Part shown: positions 7,784 through 10,777 of the stretch, in pieces | How the letters are laid out: each line of letters begins with the position of its first letter | Numbering within the stretch: position 1 is the first letter of the stretch | Assembly (NCBI GenBank): GCA_947038135.1 | Contig: CAMQVM010000035.1 | Span: forward strand, 1 to 10,777 | Source: an uncultured Rikenellaceae bacterium | Lineage (GTDB): Bacteria > Bacteroidota > Bacteroidia > Bacteroidales > Rikenellaceae | DNA: 10,777 bases | Direction: 5' to 3' | Notes under the pieces: model-generated | What the model was told of the DNA's origin: nothing | What the model saw: the letters and a program-made list of their open reading frames with translations, nothing else | Database searches by the model: none | Translations under genes and position numbers: made by a program

Positions 7784-9118
7784 ATGAAAACACAAGCTCA
7801 CACTCTGTTCGTAAGAGCAAAACACTACATTAATGGTAGTGTATTATTAGTCTTTGCAACTGTCTTGGCTATTGTTGCAGCAAACTCTCCTCTTAAGGAG
7901 TGGTATTTTTCTTTGTGGGACCAACCTATGTCGCTATCTGTTGCAGGGTTTAATCTCTTCTCGCATAGTGGTCATGCGCTTACGTTACACCAATTTATTA
8001 ATGATGCTTTAATGGCTATGTTCTTTTTTATTGTCGGTTTAGAGATTAAAAAAGAGATGCTTATAGGTGAGCTTGCATCGCCTCGTAAGGCTCTGCTTCC
8101 TATTATTGCAGCTATTGGTGGTGTTGCTGTTCCTATTGCTCTATTTTTGACACTTTCAGATAATGAGCTAGTGGCAAAAGGTGCTGCTATTCCTATGGCT
8201 ACTGATATTGCATTTTCGCTCGGTGTGCTCTCGTTGCTTGGTAAAAGAGTACCTATTAGTTTAAAGATATTCCTTACTGCATTGGCTGTTGTCGATGATA
8301 TTGGAGGTATCATTGTTATAGCTTTGTTTTACTCTAAAAGTTTCTCACCTGAATTTTTGTTATACTCGCTTATAGGTTTTGCAGCTCTTATATATGGAGC
8401 TAAAACTGGGGTTAGGTCACTTACTTTCTATCTTGGTATAGGTGTAGTTATATGGTATCTATTTTTACAGTCGGGTGTGCATCCTACTATTGCAGGTGTT
8501 CTTGTAGCCTTTTGCGTGCCTACACGTCCATCAATCAATGTTCATAAATATATACAGAGCATCAAAAGCAGCATGGATGAGTTCCCTCCTGATGGTGGGC
8601 AGATCAAGGGTGAAACAGTTATTCTTGCTAAAAATCAGACTGAGCTACTAAAGAAGGTAGAATCATATTCAGACCACGTTATTAGTCCACTTCAGCATCT
8701 TGAAGATAGGTTGCACTCTTTTGTGTATTACTTTATAATTCCTGTTTTTGCCTTTGCTAATGCAGGGCTTGACTTTGCAAAGATGGATATATCGCTCAAT
8801 CTTGAAGGTGCAGCACTTCCAGTGCTTGTAGGTTTGGTTGTTGGTAAGTTTGTAGGTATATTTGTGTTCTCGTTCTTGGCTATAAAATCTAAGATTGTGC
8901 CTATGCCTAACAATGCTAACTTTAAATCTATTGCTGGAGTTGCTATGTTGGGTGGTGTTGGTTTCACGGTCTCTTTGTTTATTGCTACGCTATCTTTCAC
9001 TACTGAGGCGGAGTTTGGTTTACTTATGCAGGCTAAGTTTGGGGTGCTTTTAGGCTCTATTATCGCTGGTGTGCTGGGTTATAATATACTTAAGTATACA
9101 TTGAAAAAAGAACTTTAG
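7784..9118 (+). CDS. nhaA: Na+/H+ antiporter NhaA
   Basis: NhaA is an inner-membrane electrogenic antiporter that expels Na+ (or Li+) in exchange for two H+, supporting sodium and pH homeostasis. The protein has 444 residues and many hydrophobic segments, and it carries the family's key motifs. NDALMAMFFFIVGLEIKKE is present. ATDIAFSLGVL contains D141 (E. coli D133). ALAVVDDIGG contains the ion-binding pair D171/D172 (E. coli D163/D164). AFANAG is present, and VVGKFVGI carries K355 (E. coli K300). A hydrophilic insertion at about residues 247-300 makes it longer than the E. coli protein (388); it probably forms an enlarged loop. The ATG at 7784 follows an A-rich stretch and lies 36 nt after dnaG. 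The last five codons and the stop (LKKEL) lie inside the first unit of the downstream tandem duplication and recur as a relic at 9530-9547. Confidence 0.95.
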   Translation: MKTQAHTLFVRAKHYINGSVLLVFATVLAIVAANSPLKEWYFSLWDQPMSLSVAGFNLFSHSGHALTLHQFINDALMAMFFFIVGLEIKKEMLIGELASPRKALLPIIAAIGGVAVPIALFLTLSDNELVAKGAAIPMATDIAFSLGVLSLLGKRVPISLKIFLTALAVVDDIGGIIVIALFYSKSFSPEFLLYSLIGFAALIYGAKTGVRSLTFYLGIGVVIWYLFLQSGVHPTIAGVLVAFCVPTRPSINVHKYIQSIKSSMDEFPPDGGQIKGETVILAKNQTELLKKVESYSDHVISPLQHLEDRLHSFVYYFIIPVFAFANAGLDFAKMDISLNLEGAALPVLVGLVVGKFVGIFVFSFLAIKSKIVPMPNNANFKSIAGVAMLGGVGFTVSLFIATLSFTTEAEFGLLMQAKFGVLLGSIIAGVLGYNILKYTLKKEL

Positions 9119-9185
9119 GTTGATGCCTTTGCTTTGAAGTGTATATTGTGCAATTTTTAGCTATTGGCGAAAATATATGTTACTA

Positions 9186-9238
9186 ATAGAGATACCACTG
9201 CTGAAATTTATTTTGGTGGTGGTGTTTCTATATAGAAA
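9186..9238 (+). promoter_or_regulatory. Conserved hairpin and palindrome after nhaA
   Basis: ATAGAGATACCAC (9186-9198) can pair with GTGGTGTTTCTAT (9219-9231) over 13 bp, including two G-U pairs. It overlaps the perfect DNA palindrome TTTCTATATAGAAA (9225-9238). Copy 2 keeps both at +429, with one mismatch in the stem. No U-run follows, so it is not a canonical nhaA terminator. It could be a 3'-UTR stem or an operator upstream of the RNA promoter. Confidence 0.4.
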
Positions 9239-9285
9239 TAATAGAGTCTGTTGCATCTAATAGTATAATATTCAGAATTATTTAT

Positions 9286-9293
9286 TATATTTG
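9286..9293 (+). promoter_or_regulatory. -7 box of the repeated RNA, copy 1
   Basis: TATATTTG matches TAnnTTTG exactly and is followed by TGCC. It is identical in copy 2 and lies in the most conserved part of the unit. No TTTG sits at the ideal -33 distance. Transcription from here to the T-run at 9518 would give an RNA of about 220 nt. Confidence 0.45.
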
Positions 9294-9299
9294 TGCCAT

Positions 9300-9518
9300 A
9301 ATATAAATTAAAGATTACATAATGAGATAAAATATAGAAACACACATATTATAATTAACCTTTTACTATTTATTCTGATTCCATAATCGGCAAAATTAAG
9401 ATTCAACGGATAGATAGGCGAAGTCTTTGCTATATACTTTTAGCATGGGCTCGTCTGTTCGTTGTAGGGTCTGCCGATACCTGGATTCAGAGCATGTCGA
9501 GTACCATGCTATTTTTTT
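9300..9518 (+). ncRNA. Candidate structured RNA with pseudoknot, copy 1
   Basis: I recognise no known family. The 5' arm at 9374-9392 (TCTGATTCCATAATCGGCA) pairs with 9472-9491 (TGCCGATACCTGGATTCAGA). This gives 10 bp with one T-T mismatch, a 2x3 internal loop, then 7 bp. Between these arms lies AGCATGG-G-CTCG (9442-9453), which pairs with CGAG-TA-CCATGCT (9498-9510) beyond the second arm, making an H-type pseudoknot topology. A T7 run follows. Copy 2 keeps the same fold with compensatory changes at four base pairs, which supports structure at the RNA level. The 5' end is inferred from the -7 box only. The RNA may be a free small RNA or the remnant of a leader whose gene was displaced when the unit was duplicated. 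Confidence 0.65.
9491..9518 (+). terminator. Intrinsic terminator of RNA copy 1
   Basis: AGCATG (9491-9496) and CATGCT (9505-9510) form a compact 6-bp hairpin with an 8-nt loop, followed by A and seven Ts. The same CATGCT can instead pair with a distal AGCATG at 9442-9447, so two exclusive structures end at the same T-run. Confidence 0.75.
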
Positions 9519-9714
9519 AAATGTGTTCGTTGAAAAAAGAACTTTAGGTTGAGGCCTTAGGTTTGAAGTGCGTATTGTGCATTTTTCAGATCAAGGCGAA
9601 AATATATGTTACTAATAGTGATACCACTGCTGAAATTTATTTTGGTGGTGGTGTTTCTATATAGAAATAATAGAGTCTGTTGCATCAAATAGTATGATAT
9701 TCAAAATTATTTAT

Positions 9715-9722
9715 TATATTTG
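9715..9722 (+). promoter_or_regulatory. -7 box of the repeated RNA, copy 2
   Basis: TATATTTG is identical to the box in copy 1 and would start an RNA near 9729. It is the closest plausible promoter for the downstream SLOG gene, which has no space for a promoter of its own after the terminator. Confidence 0.45.
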
Positions 9723-9728
9723 TGCCAT

Positions 9729-9950
9729 AATATAAATTTAAGATTACATAATGAGATAAAATATAGAAACACACATATTATAATTAACTTTTTACTGTTT
9801 ATTCAAATTCAAAATCAGCAAATTTTAGATTAAGACAATAAACAGGCGTAGTCCTTGCTATATACAATTTAGCATGGGCTCGTCTGTTCGTCTGTGGGTT
9901 CTTGCTGATACCTGAATTTGGAGCATGTCGAGTACCATGCTATTTTTTTT
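9729..9950 (+). ncRNA. Candidate structured RNA with pseudoknot, copy 2; possible leader of the SLOG gene
   Basis: The 5' arm at 9802-9821 (TTCAAATTCAAAATCAGCAA) pairs with 9902-9922. This gives 10 bp including one T-G pair, a 2x3 internal loop, then 8 bp. The bracketed helix AGCATGG-G-CTCG (9871-9882) with CGAG-TA-CCATGCT (9929-9941) is identical to copy 1. Relative to copy 1, base pairs 3, 4, 8 and 14 of the first helix are changed on both sides with pairing kept (T-A to C-G, G-C to A-T, C-G to T-A, G-C to A-T). The T-T mismatch of copy 1 is a proper A-T pair here. The RNA ends in eight Ts, only 11 nt before the ATG of the next gene, so it sits where a terminator-type regulatory leader would. 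Its ligand or partner is unknown. Confidence 0.65.
9922..9950 (+). terminator. Intrinsic terminator directly before the SLOG gene
   Basis: AGCATG (9922-9927) and CATGCT (9936-9941) form a 6-bp hairpin, followed by A and T8 (9943-9950). The start codon of the next gene is at 9962. Expression of that gene therefore requires read-through, or a promoter hidden in the terminator region. Confidence 0.75.
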
Positions 9951-9961
9951 AAAGGTGTTCG

Positions 9962-10495
9962 ATGGTTTTAATACAACAAACATCAAGCACTGTGGAGATT
10001 AACAAAAATAAGACCGTAGCCTTTTCAGGTTACCGAACCTCAAAAATTGAGCGTACGTTCAAAAATTCTGGAATATTTCATAAGATAGTAATAGAAATTC
10101 ATAAAGTGATATATAATCTATATCGTCAAGAGGAGTGCACTACTTTTATAGTTGGAGCAAGTGATGGTTTCGATTTAATCGTAGCAGAGTTCATACTGCT
10201 TGCGAAAGAGTTTTTTCCGGATATTATGCTTGTTGTTGCTGTTCCATTCATAGATCAAGAAAAAAATTATAGTCAATACGATCAAGAGGTTTATCATTGG
10301 GTATTAAAAAATGCAGATTATGTTCACCTTGTCTCGAAAGAGTATCATGATAGAGCATTTTTAGATCGCAACGACTATATGTTAAACAATAGTTCGCATC
10401 TTATATGTTATTACAACGGTGTTCGGGGTGGTACAATGTATACTGTTAATCGTGCAAAAAAGCAAAATGTCAATATTATTAACATCTATAACTAA
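9962..10495 (+). CDS. DUF1273 / YpsA-like SLOG-fold protein
   Basis: The protein has 177 residues with the layout of the DUF1273 branch of the SLOG superfamily, Rossmann-like folds thought to bind nucleotide-type ligands. The first strand is KTVAFSGYRTSK (residues 17-28). The glycine motif region is FIVGASDGFDLIVAE (62-76). VVAVPF (91-96) is followed by a charged loop with QEKNYSQYDQ. The C-terminal block is DRNDYMLNNSSHLICYYNG (135-153), followed by RGGTMYTVNRAKK (155-167), which matches the family's nearly invariant RN-YM-SS and GGT-YTV pattern. The usual G-G of the SLOG loop is G-A here, a mild variation. No signal peptide or membrane segment is visible, so it is probably cytosolic. ATG 9962 has an AAAGGTG Shine-Dalgarno-like sequence at good spacing, unusual for this phylum. 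The first 16 residues are an extra polar tail. The biological role is unknown; the RNA leader upstream suggests conditional expression. Confidence 0.85.
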   Translation: MVLIQQTSSTVEINKNKTVAFSGYRTSKIERTFKNSGIFHKIVIEIHKVIYNLYRQEECTTFIVGASDGFDLIVAEFILLAKEFFPDIMLVVAVPFIDQEKNYSQYDQEVYHWVLKNADYVHLVSKEYHDRAFLDRNDYMLNNSSHLICYYNGVRGGTMYTVNRAKKQNVNIINIYN

Positions 10496-10777
10496 GTCAA
10501 CAAATCGTTGTGAGTTTTTCTTTCGTTATTTGTAAGTGTATAACTGCGAAGTGCTACATAATTTTCATAATTAGCATTTTGTTAAATATGAAGTCAAATA
10601 CCTTTATTATACCCTTAATTCTTTGCATTTCATCAATTTGTAAACAATCGTCACTAGTTTGGAGTCGTCAATATTTCAAATGTTTTTTAGCAGGTGTAGA
10701 AAAAGAGTCCAAATACAATAATTATGTAGGGAGATTCGCATAATACAATAATTCACCATTAATAGGCTATAATACAC
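10496..10777. other. Right-edge stretch without an assured gene
   Basis: After the SLOG gene stop there is no convincing terminator; only a weak ACAA/TTGT stem near 10500 is followed by TTTTT at 10515-10519. Apart from the doubtful 51-residue ORF I see no gene, RNA or repeat here. Confidence 0.4.
10588..10743 (+). CDS. Doubtful small secreted or lipoprotein-like peptide
   Basis: This 51-residue ORF starts at ATG 10588, begins MKSNTFIIPLILCISSICKQ and ends in a charged tail, KESKYNNYVGRFA. The N-terminus looks like a signal peptide and ISSIC could be a weak lipobox. The frame is also open from a GTG at 10510, but the upstream part looks like translated noise. There is no ribosome-binding site or promoter that I trust, and no family is recognised. 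It could equally be the remnant of a decayed gene or chance. Confidence 0.25.
   Translation: MKSNTFIIPLILCISSICKQSSLVWSRQYFKCFLAGVEKESKYNNYVGRFA

Larger units (their letters stand above)
9101..9529 (+). repeat. Tandem 430-bp unit, copy 1
   Basis: The unit begins at TTGAAAAAAGAACTTTAG, the final codons of nhaA, and ends at GTGTTCG. The same order of sequence follows immediately in copy 2 at an offset of 429. Conservation is uneven. Positions 9167-9372 differ from copy 2 at only about seven sites. Positions 9373-9441 are strongly diverged. Positions 9442-9510 are conserved except within the paired arm. There are no terminal inverted repeats, no transposase and no target-site duplication, so this is a segmental tandem duplication, not an insertion element. 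Confidence 0.9.
9530..9961 (+). repeat. Tandem 430-bp unit, copy 2
   Basis: This second unit starts with the relic of the nhaA 3' end (TTGAAAAAAGAACTTTAG, 9530-9547) and ends with GTGTTCG directly before the start codon of the SLOG gene. Unlike copy 1 it has AAAGGTG (9951-9957), complementary to part of the 16S rRNA tail, at 4-6 nt before the ATG. Copy 1 has AAATGTG at the same place. Confidence 0.9.

Noticed and set aside
9300..9518. 6S RNA or tmRNA
   Set aside because: There is no single long rod with a central bubble, and no tRNA-like ends or tag reading frame. The pseudoknot plus terminator layout and tandem duplication do not fit.
9101..9961. Insertion sequence, MITE or retron
   Set aside because: There is no transposase or reverse transcriptase, no terminal inverted repeats and no target-site duplication. 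The units abut exactly and include an nhaA tail, which fits segmental tandem duplication.
9101..10495. Type III toxin-antitoxin locus (tandem pseudoknot RNAs, terminator, then toxin gene)
   Set aside because: The layout is similar, but the repeats are about 430 bp rather than tens of bases, there are only two, and the protein is a DUF1273/SLOG protein, not a ToxN-like nuclease.
10498..10519. Terminator after the SLOG gene
   Set aside because: The stem has only about four base pairs and is separated from TTTTT by three bases; too weak to call.
10510..10587. GTG-initiated N-terminal extension of the right-edge small ORF
   Set aside because: The extension translates to a Cys/Ile/Phe-rich string with no start context; the ATG at 10588 is at least a credible signal-peptide start.

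Overview
The window looks like a chromosomal segment of a Bacteroidota bacterium, most likely order Bacteroidales. The signs are AT-rich DNA, promoters of the Bacteroidota type (TAnnTTTG at -7, TTTG near -33), A/T-rich start regions with almost no Shine-Dalgarno sequences, and a CarB protein of the animal-CAD-like kind. I cannot name the genus.

Layout. Positions 1-1369 hold no intact gene. This stretch has a cluster of hairpins at the left edge, what look like the remains of two decayed genes (minus strand about 167-343; plus strand about 691-1183), and the carB terminator. carB (minus, 1370-4582) encodes the large subunit of carbamoyl-phosphate synthetase. Next comes a small signal-peptide-bearing probable outer-membrane beta-barrel protein (minus, 4878-5462). 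dnaG (primase, plus, 5771-7747) is followed after 36 nt by nhaA (Na+/H+ antiporter, plus, 7784-9118). Then comes a tandem duplication of about 430 bp (9101-9529 and 9530-9961), and directly after it a gene for a DUF1273/SLOG-fold protein (plus, 9962-10495). The right edge holds only a doubtful 51-residue secreted-peptide ORF.

The most interesting signal is the tandem 430-bp unit. Each copy has a conserved -7 promoter box and, 80 nt further on, a long arm that pairs with a second arm 80-100 nt away. The pairing brackets another helix, so the topology is a pseudoknot. The unit ends in an intrinsic terminator. Between the two copies the paired arms differ by four double compensatory substitutions, with the same 2x3 internal loop kept, while the flanking promoter half is almost identical. 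That is direct evidence for a selected RNA structure. The terminator's 3' arm also has two competing 5' partners. The second copy's terminator ends 11 nt before the start codon of the SLOG gene, so the RNA may be a cis-acting leader (terminator-type switch), a free small RNA, or both. I do not recognise it as a known RNA family.

A second, older duplication links the 5' regions of carB and of the outer-membrane gene. About 150 nt of promoter, 5' leader and start region are shared, both carrying the 16-bp palindrome TACCTTTGCAAAGGTA. The second copy also lies in the divergent promoter region of dnaG. All functional calls come from reading the translated sequence; no database search was run.
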